Counted from the stretch's first letter, positions 48,397 to 61,088 are shown. The stretch is 64,000 nt of DNA from Dipteris shenzhenensis (GCA_047967505.1 CM106539.1), one strand, 5' to 3'. Notes: generated from the letters alone by a model not told the origin. Translations and numbers: made by a program.

Positions 48397-48753
48397 TGAA
48401 GAGATGGGTGGGATAGAAGAGATTCATGATGACACAAAGGAAGAGCACAAGTGAAGCCAAAAGCATGTGTATTGAAATGAAGGGAGGACCTCCCTTATAT
48501 AGAGTGGAGAGGAAGGTGTCCTAGATCATAGGCACCTCCCCTACATCAGTGGAAATCAGCCCCTACATCATAGGAACTCCCAAATCAAAGGCACCTCCCC
48601 ATGTGGGGGCCTTTGCATTACATCATCACTTATGTCATGGTCTAGGCACCTCATAGCACTAGGTGTGCTTCTACCACACACACACACACATGTGACTCCC
48701 CTAGATGCACACATGCACCTTAGAGCAAGCCCTTGATCACATTTATACCAACA
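48397..48753 (-). repeat. 5' LTR of the non-autonomous element
   Basis: 357-bp partner of 46083-46439. The same TATA candidate lies near 48488-48505 on the minus strand. Confidence 0.92.
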
Positions 48754-49572
48754 ACCAAGTGGTCGGATTCTTCTTTGATAAGCCATTATCACTTGGAATG
48801 GTGCTGGAGCTAACTCATTCCACTAGAATTTCTTGAATAACTGATAATATGCTAACACCTGATCCTCCACCAATCAAAACACCATAGAGGAATTTAGAAG
48901 TCCCTTACATGATTAGAGGATATCCCACAAGGGATTTGTAAAGTCCCTTATGGAAGGTAGTAGGTTTTTAGGTTTTCTTTGACCTAATAAGAAATAACTA
49001 CTTTTCTTTATGGTCCTCTACTTTTCGTTATGGCCATGCAAAGTAGTCACACCTGTAGTCTTTTTGGAAATCTTAGAGAATTAATTCGGGATTTACGAAA
49101 TTAAATATGATTTAAAAGATTTTTTGAAAAAAAAACATTAAAAAAAACCACGATTTAAATGATTGCAAAAAGAATAATGGCCTCGCAAACAATGTTGCTT
49201 CCAATGTTCAGCCTTTCTCTATGCTTTCAAAGAATTCCAGACCCCATTCAATCCTCCTCACCCCATCTTGCCATCACATTCTCCCAAGAAAACCATGTGG
49301 AGTCTTCTTTTAATGAATGTGATTCTTGTTGGAAACTACACAAAACTATGACTTCCTACCATGGATGTTTTTATCGAAGCTATATTTTTATATTATTATA
49401 AAATCTTGATGAAAGATTATCAAGCTAATTTTTTTCATTTCATGATATTGACATAACATAATATGATTTTATATATTTTCTTTTGATTCTCCAAGTAAAA
49501 TATCACAACAACACAATGCATCCACAGACACGCACACAAACACATTTCCTTAATTAAAAAAAAAAGCTTACG

Positions 49573-49735
49573 GGTGCGTCTATTTGCACATCTACTAGCA
49601 CGTCTATAGACCTGTGTCTATAAGTGCGCCTATGTAACAGAAAGATGTGTGTATAGATGCGCTATTAGATGCTCTATAGAAATTTTTTAAAAATAGAAAG
49701 ACACGCTAATAGATGCGCTTATAGATGCTCTAAAA
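49573..49735. repeat. Left subterminal repeat array
   Basis: Words TGCGTCTAT, CACGTCTATAGAC, GTGCGCCTATG, TATAGATGCGC, TTAGATGCTCTATAG and TAATAGATGCGC occur in both orientations within 160 bp. They match the arrays at 54.1-54.2 and 54.8-55.0 kb. Confidence 0.75.
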
Positions 49736-49963
49736 AAGAAAATTTAATTAAAAAAGTAGAATTTTGTGTGGTTGCAGGAATCCCATTTCCATAGTGTGCA
49801 ATATAATTCTTACAGCCAACCGCATTCTAATCAGCAGAATTGGCATTTTAATTAGCATGATTCCACACATGTCTATAGCCGACGATTACAATTCTGAATA
49901 AAACATTACAACTCCAAAACGTATTTCACAAGGCATTCATTGATAGAGAAGCTCTGCAACTTG

Positions 49964-50735
49964 TATAAATACCTCATAATGGAATGAAGCCCACACTCTT
50001 TGGAACATTGTGTTGAGTTCTACTTTGGTATTCCAAGCAATTATCTCAAGTGCCCATGCTTCCTTGCACTCCATGTCCAAAAGCATGTCCTAACCTTGCA
50101 ACTCCTCCCCTCTCCTCCAACCTTGCAACCCATCCTCTCCCTCTCCTCCTCCCTCCTCCTCCTCCCTCCTCCTCCTCCTCCTCCCTCCTCCTAATCCCTC
50201 CTCCTCCTCCTCCCTTCTTCTCTCCCTCCTTTCCCCCATGCTCTTACACCTTCTTTCTCTCCCACTCCTATGCTCCCCCTAAACCCTTAGTTCCTCAACC
50301 CTTAACCTCCATGAGCTACGAGGGAGACGAGTTCTCCACCATGTACTCTATCCTAAACCTTGGATCCTCCTTCTAACTTTGGAACCTCTTTTAAACTTTG
50401 GAACCTGTGTCTAAACCTTGGAACCTCTTTCTAAACCCTGAACCTCCCCCTAACCCTTAAACTCATCCTAAACCCTTCAACCCTCAATGAAGGCAAAAGC
50501 CTTCATTACTCCAACCATGATGATGCACGTTCCTTTCACACATGCATGCACTATGTTTGCTTGCCACACCTCACCAGAATATGATTTGAGGTCCTAAGCT
50601 ACACTTATACTACAAACGACAAGACCGATATATCTGTAGGTGACAAAAAGGCTCGAAACCTTGCATACTAAGGATACCCAGCTCTTCCTGTGGAAGTTAT
50701 GGGAAAGACCCAACATTTGGCACCATTGTCGGGGA
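49964..50735 (+). mobile_element. 3' part of an LTR with Tat/Athila-type primer-binding site
   Basis: TATAAATA at 49964 opens a transcribed-region-like stretch shared with 43.1 kb. It runs through TCC-rich low complexity to a CA end at 50715, directly followed by TTTGGCACCATTGTCGGGGA (50716-50735). That closely matches TTTGGCGCCGTTGCCGGGGA, the sequence found after the 5' LTR of plant Ty3/gypsy Tat/Athila elements. The LTR start is unknown. No gypsy pol follows within the window. Confidence 0.6.
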
Positions 50736-50739
50736 GACT

Positions 50740-51365
50740 AGCATCTCAAGTAATGAGTAAACATACGTATGTATGTGCAAAAAACAAACTACTATGAACT
50801 TTCATGAACATAACACTCAAGGGCAAGGAGAGTAAATTTTTTTCCAACTCTAGCCAAACATATCAACCCCAAGCATCAACCTTGGGTAACAACCTTAAGA
50901 AATTTTCTTTATTTATTAAAAAGAAGCCACTTGATAAACAAATCAGGCTAGATAATGGACACAAATGTGTAGAGCTTGCAATTTTGATCATTTGACCTTG
51001 TTATAAAAAAGCAATTTGACCTAACCATGAAAAGTTACGACTCGGGAAGAGTTTATGGTTTTCGTAAACCTACACCCATTTCCTACTATAATAACTCACT
51101 CCACCCTCTCATTCTCCTTCTTTCACATCTTGCCTCCATCCTCTTTCCCATTCCCAGCCCTATGCAAGACTTTTCTCCCTCTCCATCGACCACCACCCTA
51201 CTCCCATCCTCACACGGTGAATTATTTTGAGCCCTTCTCGTAGGGATAACCTAGCCATCCACCCACCATCCATTCACCCTCAACAATCCCGTTACATCGA
51301 GAAAGACTTGGAGAGCGTTTAGGTGACCATCTCTTCCTCCCTTTGGATTTCCATCAAGGTTTTCC
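50740..51365. other. Leader downstream of the primer-binding site
   Basis: No domain recognised. Short open frames only (up to 67 codons). Confidence 0.35.
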
Positions 51366-51369
51366 ATTC

Positions 51370-51950
51370 GTCAAGTTTCCTTCACCCCCCTCCTCCTCCC
51401 CCTCCCCCTCCACTCACCCACCCCCACCCCCTCCCCCTCCACCCCCCCCCCTTCCCCCTCCCCCCCCCCCCCCAGCCCCTCCACCACTCCCTCACCTGCT
51501 CTACCACTGCCCTACCCCCTACCACTCCCCCCCCCCCCCCCCCCCGCCCCTCCACCACTCCCTCACCTGCTCTACCAACCCCCTACCCCCTACCACTCCC
51601 CCCCCCCCCCCCGCCGCCCCCCCTACCCCCTCCACCACTCCCTTACCCACTCTACCACCCCCTACCCCCTCCACCACCCCCTCTAGCCCCCTCTCCACCA
51701 CCCCTCCACCACTCCCTCACCCCCTCCACCCCTCCCCCTCCACCACCCCCTCCATCCCTACCCCCACCACCCCCTCCATCCCTACCCCCCCTGCGCCCAC
51801 CACCTCCCCATCCCTACCCCCCCGTGCCCACCCTCCCTCCCCCCTCTGGCTCTCCCCCACCCCCTCGACCCCCCCCTCTTCCCAACCCCCCCTCCATCCG
51901 CCCCCCCCCTCTCTCTCTTTCTTCCCCGTCTCTCTTCCCCCCTCCCCCCC

Positions 51951-51994
<44 letters not shown>

Positions 51995-52025
51995 CTCTTT
52001 CCCCCCCTTCTCTCCTTAGCTGCCT
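51370..52025. repeat. C-rich low-complexity tract
   Basis: Almost pure pyrimidine-rich plus strand with CCACCCCCTCC units, several C runs of 10 or more, and a (CT)n run at 51957-51988. The proline-rich frames of about 240 codons are compositional. Confidence 0.85.
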
Positions 52026-52296
52026 GCTCCTCTCCCTACCCTATAGACCTAAAGCCTTAAGGCCTTAAGGCATTACCTAAGGCAAGGCTGCAATCCCGAC
52101 GGTGCCCACAAGCAGTGCTTGCCAAGGGCAACGTAGCCAGTGATGGCACTCACCACTCAGTGGTGGTGATGCTCGTCCCGCCTCCTTCCTCTAGGCCTAT
52201 CAAGGCCTCCTCCTACTTACCTTCCCCCCCTTCCTTTGCATCCCAGGAAGGGATTTCACTTGTTCAGTTTGTTGTATTTTTTAGTTTATCTGGCAA

Positions 52297-53130
52297 AAAT
52301 GGCTCAGAACAACCCCAATGAGGTGTTTGGAGTCCTCACATAGGAGGATAAGTTGGATGGCACCAACTACTCCTTGTGGACTTCTTCACAAAAGAACTAG
52401 ATGCTTCATCAGGCCAAAAATGTAAAATTCCACAATTATTGGCTATAATCATTAAAAAAGAGCTACAGTACTAACGAGAAATGACTCTGCCCTAGTCACC
52501 AAAGCCTATTGAGGAGTTGGACATTCCCTTCTCACCTAGTATGGGAGCCGTCACCAAGTTCTCCTGCTATCACATTGGCAAATGCAGATACCTTAGAAGA
52601 AATGCCTATTCTGGAGGTCAAAAATGAGGAATTGCCCCACGAGATGCTACAGCTCGGTGCACAACTGCAAGCAATATATCTCCAAGCCATGCCAGTCCAT
52701 GAGCCACAAGGGGAGCTAGTGCCAGATCAAAGTATGACTATTGTACCCAAGTGACTGAAATACCATTGGAACAACCCCCCACAAGTACTACAGAATCATC
52801 AAGATGGCTACATGGGCACCACTTGTATTAGCAGTATCACCAATCCTCATCAGTGTCTATCATTCTCAAACATCAAGCTAGCTAAATGATCCAAATTTTT
52901 GAACTATTCACTAAATTGGCCAAGAAGGAATATGCAAGAGAATTGGGTAGACATACAACAAGAGAAATCAAAGACCGATTCCAGGCAATCTCCATAGAGG
53001 TCAAGGCACTTCGGTCACAAATAGATGAGCAAGAGGTAGAAGAAGTGCACATGAAAAAACCTCTCCAAGCTCAAGAGAAGGCAGTGAGGGATGTGACCTC
53101 CAACCTCCACCAAAGCCAAACATAATTGAT
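52297..53130 (+). pseudogene. Gag-like remnant
   Basis: ATG at about 52300 starts AQNNPNEVFGVLT, a TAG, then EDKLDGTNYSLWTSSQKN and a second TAG: the opening of a copia-type gag (KLDGTNYSLW is characteristic). Further right, open frames at 52509-52754 and 52886-53125 carry a charged, coiled-coil-like stretch with FQAISIEVKALRSQIDEQEV that cannot be assigned. Dead remnant. Confidence 0.5.
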
Positions 53131-54100
53131 AGTAGTAGTAGAAGCAATGGCAACCATACAGACCTACTATAACTCCTTAACCTTCACACATGCTCAGTAG
53201 ACGGAGGCACTAGCACAAGCTCGACTTACTCTAATTCACAAAAGTTTAAGTGTTTCAATAAGATTTGATTGACTACATTTCATTGTTTGCTCAAGACAAC
53301 ATAATGGGAATCCATTATGATGTTATAAGATAGACATGCATTTAAAAACCACATTAAAAATGTTCTAAACACATGCATAAGCTTAATCTTATGCAGAGCT
53401 TAGTCTATACATAAAAAATGATAATGCGCTTTAATTATATAAATGGACATGCCTTTCATTATTACTAAATACATAGTCAATGGGCATGCCTTTAATTACT
53501 ATGTATGTATTCTTTCTTGTCCCCTCTTTCTTAATGTGCCTTTTTGTTTTGATAGTCTCATAATATAAAAACTAATATTAACTATCTCATATGGATTGTG
53601 TGTTACCCCAGTTGCCCCCCCCCCCCCTCTCTCTCTCTCTCTCCCTCTATAAAGAAAAAGGCATGGCTATTAAGATATGCTTGCTTTATTCAAAGATGAC
53701 TTATTGAATAAACAAGGTGGCAAAGCCACTATAGCCTTGCTTTCTTTTAATGAAGTTAAGGGTACTTGAGATGCCACATAAATGCCTAGAAACAATCAAC
53801 TCTTAATAATTAAGTGCTCTATTGTGACTACTTTTGTAAGTGGAAGAGCTTGACACTACTTGTTTTTAATGAAAGTAGGAGTGGTTGCAATGCCGCATAC
53901 TCGACCCTACTTTCTTTTCATGAAAGTAAGGTTGGTTGAGATGTCACATAAATGTTTAAAAATGATTACCTCTTAAAATAGCATTAAACATTGTATTCAT
54001 ACTTTTTGGACTTTTTCTCTTGTTTTGGACTTTTTTCCCAAATCAATCACCTCTGCTTGATATTGACCTAGTAGACTCAAAAAAAGGGTGTTTTTGTAAC
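53131..54100. other. Stretch without recognised genes
   Basis: Contains a poly-C/(CT)n microsatellite at 53616-53642. Two loosely repeated phrases contain TTTCTTTTNATGAAGTNAGG (near 53740 and 53910). No gene. Confidence 0.4.
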
Positions 54101-54117
54101 ACTATATATATCTATCT

Positions 54118-54195
54118 TCGTGTATAGTAGTGCGTCTATAGACGCAGCTATTTGTTTCCAAAAACAGAGTAGACACGTCTATAGATGCGCTCTTA
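54118..54195. repeat. Internal TCTATAGAYGC array, right side, part 1
   Basis: GTGCGTCTATAGACGC and ACACGTCTATAGATGCGC lie within 80 bp, just before the transposase fragment at 54265. Same word family as the left array. Confidence 0.75.
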
Positions 54196-54264
54196 CACAA
54201 AATGCAAGACCCGAAGGTAGCATGGCCGAGGGTTGGTTAGTATATTTCTGAGTTTCTTGTTGAT

Positions 54265-54640
54265 GTGGTTAGCTCTCTCCCACGACCATGGAGAGATGAT
54301 GAAGACCTAAGGATGACCTCTATTGTGCCTCAAGGGAAAGGATGCAACAAAGTAATAGACACGGAGTTGCTTAATAATATCAACCTCTATTGCGTGCATA
54401 ATAGTGATGTGATGAAAAGATGGGTGACAAGATACGAGGATGCAAAGGCAAGAAGACAAGAGGAAAGGGCCCTTTTTCGTATACACCACGGATCTCGTGT
54501 GCCATACCCTCAGTATCTAAGAGCACTTCCAAAGGATATTCATGTGGATTGGCTACTTGACAAAATGGAGAAAGCAAAGAAAGATGAGGGGATGCATATC
54601 ACAATGGAAGAATGGGAGTATGCTAGGTGATGCATGAGCA
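54265..54640 (+). pseudogene. CACTA transposase (Tnp2/DUF4218-type) C-terminal fragment
   Basis: An open frame of about 120 codons holds VHNSDVMKRWVTRYEDAKAR, then RIHHGSRVPYPQYLRALPKD and ITMEEWEYAR before a stop at 54628. The minus strand at about 62500-62760 has the same block (EMRKWIERYEVAKAERINTR) ahead of a DUF4216 domain, which places it as the part of the CACTA transposase protein just before DUF4216. No other transposase domain is nearby; fragment only. Confidence 0.6.
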
Positions 54641-54814
54641 AGGTCGGTATATAGAATGTTATGCATAAGTTAGGAGCTTTCAATAATTTAGATTGCTTAT
54701 TTAATTGATTTTGTCTTGGTGTAGTGCACTATGTTCAATGCTATATGGTGTGAGGGCAAGCATTTTCGAACACAACAGATTGATGATAAGTGATACACGA
54801 CACAGTGTTAGATG

Positions 54815-54975
54815 CACCCGTATTTTCTCAGTGTAGATTCGCTAATAGACGCATCAATACACATGCAAATAGATGTGTTGTTAGACCGGCTGTTAGATGC
54901 ATCCATAATTTCTCTATTCAAGCAACGCCTATAGATGCGCTCGCTATTTTGTGCGTCTATCAAGCATGTCCATAG
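54815..54975. repeat. Right subterminal repeat array
   Basis: TTAGATGCACCC, TAATAGACGCATC, CAAATAGATGTG, TTAGATGCATCC, CTATAGATGCGC and GTGCGTCTATC follow one another immediately inside the right 14-bp inverted repeat. Confidence 0.75.
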
Positions 54976-55121
54976 TTGCTTTGTGTTGTTGTGACACTGG
55001 ATGACTCAATAAAAAAACCCTGAAAATCATTACTTAATTAAACCACTTGAACCAAAGCACATCAAAGTGGATCCAAAAGATCTTGAAAGAAATTGAAAGA
55101 CTATAAAAAGATAGGCATTGG

Positions 55122-55620
55122 ATGACTCAACAAAAAAACTTTTCTAAAAGTCTTGAAGAACACAAAACATTGCAATCTCTCAACACACATGCACTAAATC
55201 CATACATGGCAAACATCATAAATAACAAAAGCCTTCTAAGCGCTACAATACTATGTCTTCAAGAATTGCACATTAACACCTCTAGAATCATATGTCTGCT
55301 AGAATCATATGTTTGCATTTATAAATGTCTACAAGTCACCATTGGCAACAATAAAATCACTTATAACTTCAATAGGAAAATTACTTGAACAAATTTGGAG
55401 ACTTCAACATTAACATTGACGATAACAACTACATCACATCAAACCTAAAAAACTTTATGAACAAAAACAACTTCCTTGAATTGATTCAACATCCACCATG
55501 GAATAACTATTGACCAAATATGGGCAAACAATACAGGAAAACACACAATCTTCGGTACAAAGTTCATCTACTAGTCTGACCACTCACTTCTCTACGCTAC
55601 CTTGAACCTCTCCTAAGGAG
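55122..55620 (+). pseudogene. Helitron/Helentron-type endonuclease (EEP) remnant, plus strand
   Basis: Plus-strand text reads SLNTHALNPYMANIINNKSL and ATILCLQELHINT near 55170-55290, the start of an endonuclease/exonuclease/phosphatase fold (LCLQE holds the catalytic glutamate). After frameshifts it ends with IDQIWANNTGKHTIFGTKF and SDHSLLYATLNLS near 55510-55610, matching the catalytic SDH end of the fold. This domain follows the helicase in Helentron-type elements and also occurs in LINEs. Several stops and a missing middle show it is dead. Confidence 0.55.
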
Positions 55621-55922
55621 GGGAGGCCTTATGAATGAAATTCACCTTGTTCTTTTGCAAGAGTACCTTCTGTATCCCAAATAGTCCCTTGTGGGACCCT
55701 AAGTATTGAAACTTTATTCCAATGAACACTCCGTATTGAAACTTTCTTCCCAAATTAAATTAATCCTTTCATATTAAAGAAGCACACTTTGGTGATATCA
55801 TGCATGACCTCGTAGACCATCCCATTGTCTCTCGCCATGTCTCATGATAGATAACCGAAAGTTTTATTTAAGAGGGGATTCTATAGCACCCGCTGAAGCA
55901 GGTTATTTGCTCCCGGTGAATG

Positions 55923-57186
<1,264 letters not shown>

Positions 57187-57289
57187 GAAGCGACAGGAGC
57201 AGCTCAGGCGGTAGGGTGTTTGCCGACTTGAACCATGTCCTCATTCGAATCCTCATGGATGACTCCTTGCTGCCTCGGAGCGTAGATCT

Positions 57290-57470
57290 GTGCCCGTGTA
57301 CAGTGTATGGAGTGGCTGGGTGGATGTGTACAGTGTATGACTGGGTGAGTGGGTGTGTACAGTGTATGACTGAGTGGATGTGTGAACAAAAAAAAACCTC
57401 TCCCTGCCTTGAGTGTATGAGTGAGTGGGTGAGTGGGTGCGTGAAAAAAAACAACTCTCCCTGCCTTGTG
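57290..57470. repeat. Degenerate minisatellite, GTGTACAGTGTATGACTG/GAGTGGGTG
   Basis: Three GTGTACAGTGTATG units, then GTGAGTGGGTG units and two copies of CTCTCCCTGCCTTG about 65 bp apart, each preceded by an A run. It lies just downstream of the SDR stop, probably in or beyond its 3' untranslated region. Confidence 0.8.
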
Positions 57471-57629
57471 CTTTACAAAGATTTGAGCAACAAGGTGAAT
57501 TGCTTCAATAGGCCTTCCCCTTGGAATAAATGTAAGGACATTTCATGTATCAAATTGATGTCTGTGTATATAGTACCATGTGGTCCGACCAGTATGCAAA
57601 AGTCTTTTCGGTGATTTTGTTATTTGCTT

Positions 57630-59335
57630 TTATGTTGCACCAGATGTGGTCAATCCCCGACCGTAGATTGTTGTTGGCCCTTGGCTTAGCATGTACATAT
57701 TGTGGTGGGCCATGAAGTCTTCAAGTTGCGCCATTTGAGAGGATTTTTTGGTATTGTCAATGTTGAAATCGCCGAGGGCATATGTTGTTGTTGCTAGTGG
57801 AATGAGCTGTGGTAGCTCGTGCATCATTTGTAGTAGATATTCCACTTTTGTTTTTGGCACTTTGTATGTGTTAAGTATTTCAATTTTTTGTTTTTCTTTG
57901 TTCTCAAACATTGGAGCTGAATCTAGCACTTCTCATCACCGATGTGATTCTCTTGGGTGAGATGTAGCTCGTGCTTGTGGTATGTTGCAATGCCCACACT
58001 ATTGTTCCTGCAGATGCTAAGAAGAGGTGCGAAAGATGTTGGATCGCCAGTTATTGTTCTTGTCTCTTGTAAGCACAACACAATTGTCATCTCCAAAATC
58101 CCTGAGGATGATATATCTTGCGCGTGATGCAACAAAGATCGTGTATTGTGTGTTAGGAGTAGGGAGTTTTTATTGTTTGTGTTGTAGAGCACAACCTTTT
58201 CAAATGGCCACTTGCGTGTGTCCCTTAGTCTTGTGATTTCCTATTTGACCATGGGGTTGACTTTAATGTGCTTTTGTTCTATCCGTGATAGAAGGTAAAG
58301 CTTCGATAGCTCATGAATGCGAGATAGCATAGTGTAAACCAGCCCATGTGTGTGAATTCCCAAATCTGTGCGAATGGTAGTCTTATAGCTATGAGTCTTT
58401 GTTTGATCCTATTAACAGTGGAAACATGTTGCGTAGGGAGTTGTATATTAACCAAATGAAAGTTAGGTATCTTGTTCTTTCAAATCTCTTTCATGCAGAG
58501 GCCACACATGCGTGCTTGTTCGGCATGGAACTCTCCATGCCCACTGTCTGGCATTTCCAACAGGCTCACAAATTAGATAGGAATCTTCTTTAGATTTGAG
58601 GCAAACTTAAGGGTCCCACAGCTTGCGCAGGCATGGCTGGGTGTGTCTTTGATTTCTTCCTTGTACACTTGTTGTTGGTTCTTGCAAGCTCTTTTGCATT
58701 TGCCTTGCATGTGGGAATGCCTTCCATTTATGGGCATATGGCTTTCCAGTTCCAAGTTTGGGTGTGTGTCGAGTACTGTCTCAATCGCAGGCGCAACATT
58801 CACAAATGCAAGCATCGGGGAAATATTTGGTGCGCACGTGATCTTATATATCTTGTTGCAGATGCTGGGAATGGTGTATCTGTGCTTGGTCTATATTCAT
58901 TAAAGACCGAAGCGATGTTGCTTGCAAGGTGTTCGGGCATCCTTTGCAAAAGCATTTTCAAGCGTAGCTCCTCCTCTTTGGACCCTTGACATTGTCGATG
59001 CTAATCTATTGGACCACAGAAACACCATCGTGTAGTACCAGATTGAAACACAATTTTAACGATTTAGACAAGCGTAGTAAGAAATCATGCACAAGATATC
59101 TTGATGTGCAGGAGCATTGTAATAAGTACTTCACTTTGTCCCTTATGGGCGCAGCCTCGTCCCTGTGTGTTTTCACTACACTAAGCCTGCACCAAGGCGA
59201 TGCACCTTTGAAATGTGTTGCGACAATATGTTCTTGCAAGATATGTCGCAACTGCTCATATGTATGGACCTTGGTGAGGGCTAAAACACATCTCATTATG
59301 TCTAGAGTTTTACACAGGCACTGCATGTGAGTTCC
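57630..59335 (-). pseudogene. Helitron/Helentron-like helicase-endonuclease remnant, minus strand
   Basis: Read right to left, a short N-terminal piece carries the zinc-like ACASCGTLKFASNLKKI (near 58600-58640). Then comes a helicase motif VI-like GLVYTMLSRIHELSKLYLLS near 58290-58350, followed in the expected Helentron order by the endonuclease start LLLTHNTRSLLHHAQDI and VLCLQETRTITG (58060-58160) and the ALGDFNID block near 57760. Large parts of the helicase and the Rep nuclease are absent and several frameshifts occur. Assignment rests on motif order; a LINE endonuclease alone would not explain the LSRI...LYLL block. Confidence 0.5.
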
Positions 59336-59700
59336 ATCGACTTCAAAAGTTTCAAAGTTTAGTACAGCATGCTGTTATGTTGATGCATCGTTGGTGCTAT
59401 CCATCCGTAAAATCAAACAAGAAACTTTGTTGTGTTTCTGCATTGTTCAATAACTCAACAACCAAGAAGCATAACAATGATGAAATAGAATATAATCTAA
59501 GGACAACCAAGTATAACTGTGCTTACTGAACATAAATTCGATGCAAGTAGTTTTATTTCCTCCCCAATGTATTTACAAGCTTGCATCTACTTAGCAAGCA
59601 GTATGCACAAAGGCTGAGTGAATATTATTATGAAATATTGACAGAATCATTGGGAAAAGCATCTAGGCGTCCCATACGAACGCGATGACACAACCAGAGC

Positions 59701-61088
59701 CACTAGTACACATGGGCCCTATTCCGATGCTTAAGCGCCACAGACATTTAGCACGTGCGGGGTGCTAATCATCATCGGGAATCAAAGCGGGATTCGTTAA
59801 GTGTCACTTTATAGTGACTTTAGACAAGTGTCGCTATATAACGACCTTTAAAGAGAGACACTATATAGTGACACTTACTAGACTTGTGAATGGTTGTTAG
59901 ATAGTGACACTGAGACAGTTTCCTATAGCGACGTTTTACAGAGAGTGGTTTTTCTCATACTGACCTTTAAAAATAGTTTTTTCCAACGATAATTTTTTGT
60001 TCCTTTTGATACATGTTTGATCCTTTGAGAGAATAAAAATACAAGAGCATGTACATCAAGTTTGAAGCTCATATATTCATGTCCAAGTTTGAGATGAAAA
60101 ACATTAATGAAGAGCATTTCCATCAATGGCTTCATCTTGAGCCAAGTCTAACATGCCAAACAAGTCTATCTCTATCTCTATACCGAGTTTATCTCCTATA
60201 TCATCATCGTACTCTAGCATCGTACGTTCACCTAAGACGTGATCATCTTCTTTAATAAAGTGTGGTGATTCTTGATGATTGATCATCATCTTCTTCCTCA
60301 GTATCATGATCTCCATCTTCCTCCCGTACGATGTCATTATGTGCATCTTTCTGTTGGCTCATATTGTGATCTTCATCTTCTTTGCTAGAACCATATGGAT
60401 CAATTGGATCGGGCATTGGTAGTGGGATATCCATATCCACATCTCTGTATTAAAAAATTTTCTTACTTCGTGGTGCAACTTGGATCACGTACCACCATCT
60501 TGGATTAGAGCAATCCAAATGAAAAACCACCTATATTAAAGATAGGTGCCAAATGCCATCAATTATATATATGAAATTATGCTTAAGTACATGTATCAAT
60601 GGATCTTTAAAAATGAAAGCTTCGATTAATTAAATCATTAGTATGCACCTGATCACAATGCTTGGGAAGAAAAAAGTATCACTTTCATCGATCCAAAGTT
60701 TGGTGGAGTCTATTGCAAAGAAACCATTACTGTCTTTTCTCACTGTCGCATGGGGACCGATGTAAATAGTTCTAAACCATTTTACATCAAGACTGAAAAT
60801 ACTAAATCGTTTGAAATTGATTTCATAGATTTTGCGTATGGTCCCATAATAATCCAACTACGAGGAGAGAAGATTGGTATCTGAAGCACCTCGGCTATCT
60901 TGTGTGAAGTTAGCCATGACTCCACAATCATATGTGACTCTCTTTGAATCGATGCGTTCCACGCGAAAATGTCATCCATATGACCATAATGCACTATACT
61001 TTTTTACAAAACATAATCATTAAAACAATGAAGATGCATCTATTTTATAGTGTATATTGTCACAAATAATTACCTAATTACATCAAGA
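59701..61088 (-). mobile_element. CACTA 3'-terminal block, copy 1
   Basis: Begins CACTAGTACACATGGG at 59701, a CACTA-type terminus. A subterminal array of TATATAGCGAC/AGTGTCGCTATA words in both orientations follows (59800-59935), then decayed DUF4216 coding DNA on the minus strand. At 61089 the same series starts again, so copies 1 and 2 form a direct tandem of about 1.39 kb. Confidence 0.8.
60252..60995 (-). pseudogene. DUF4216 CACTA protein C-terminus, copy 1
   Basis: Main exon about 60995-60649: YYGTIRKIYEINFKRFSIFS, DVKWFRTIY and VRKDSNGFFAIDS, the DUF4216 pattern. A second exon (about 60532-60252) reads FHLDCSNPRWWYVIQVAPRS and ends in an acidic D/E-rich tail. At the exon 5' edge the acceptor AG present in copy 2 is lost, and a stop lies before the acidic tail (near 60450). 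The codon at 60807-60809 is CGA (Arg), while copy 2 has TGA. Confidence 0.75.

Larger units (their letters stand above)
46083..48753 (-). mobile_element. Non-autonomous copia-like LTR element (2,671 bp)
   Basis: Two 357-bp LTRs at 46083-46439 and 48397-48753 are flanked by the 5-bp target duplication ACCAA (46078-46082 and 48754-48758). On the minus strand the LTR begins TGTTGG and ends ATCTCTTCA; the left copy has T for G at the second base of its plus-strand start. The primer-binding site TGGTATCAAAGCCC lies at 48394-48381 and a GAGGGGGGTTA polypurine tract at 46440-46450. The interior holds only a decayed gag and no protease, integrase or RT. The LTRs are very similar, so it moved relatively recently, probably with help from an autonomous relative. 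Confidence 0.92.
49503..54994. mobile_element. Candidate CACTA-like DNA element bounded by 14-bp inverted repeats
   Basis: TCACAACAACACAA at 49503-49516 is matched exactly by its complement at 54981-54994. Just inside both ends lie arrays of TCTATAGATGCGC/GTGCGTCTATA words in both orientations (49573-49735; 54118-54195 and 54815-54975), the layout of CACTA subterminal repeats. A Tnp2 C-terminal fragment lies at 54265-54630. The interior also holds LTR and gag debris, presumably nested insertions. No clear target duplication was found, and the ends are not the textbook CACTA. Confidence 0.5.

Noticed and set aside
51323-52068. Two overlapping proline-rich frames of about 240 codons
   Set aside because: Compositional by-product of the CCACCCCCTCC tract; two frames are equally open.
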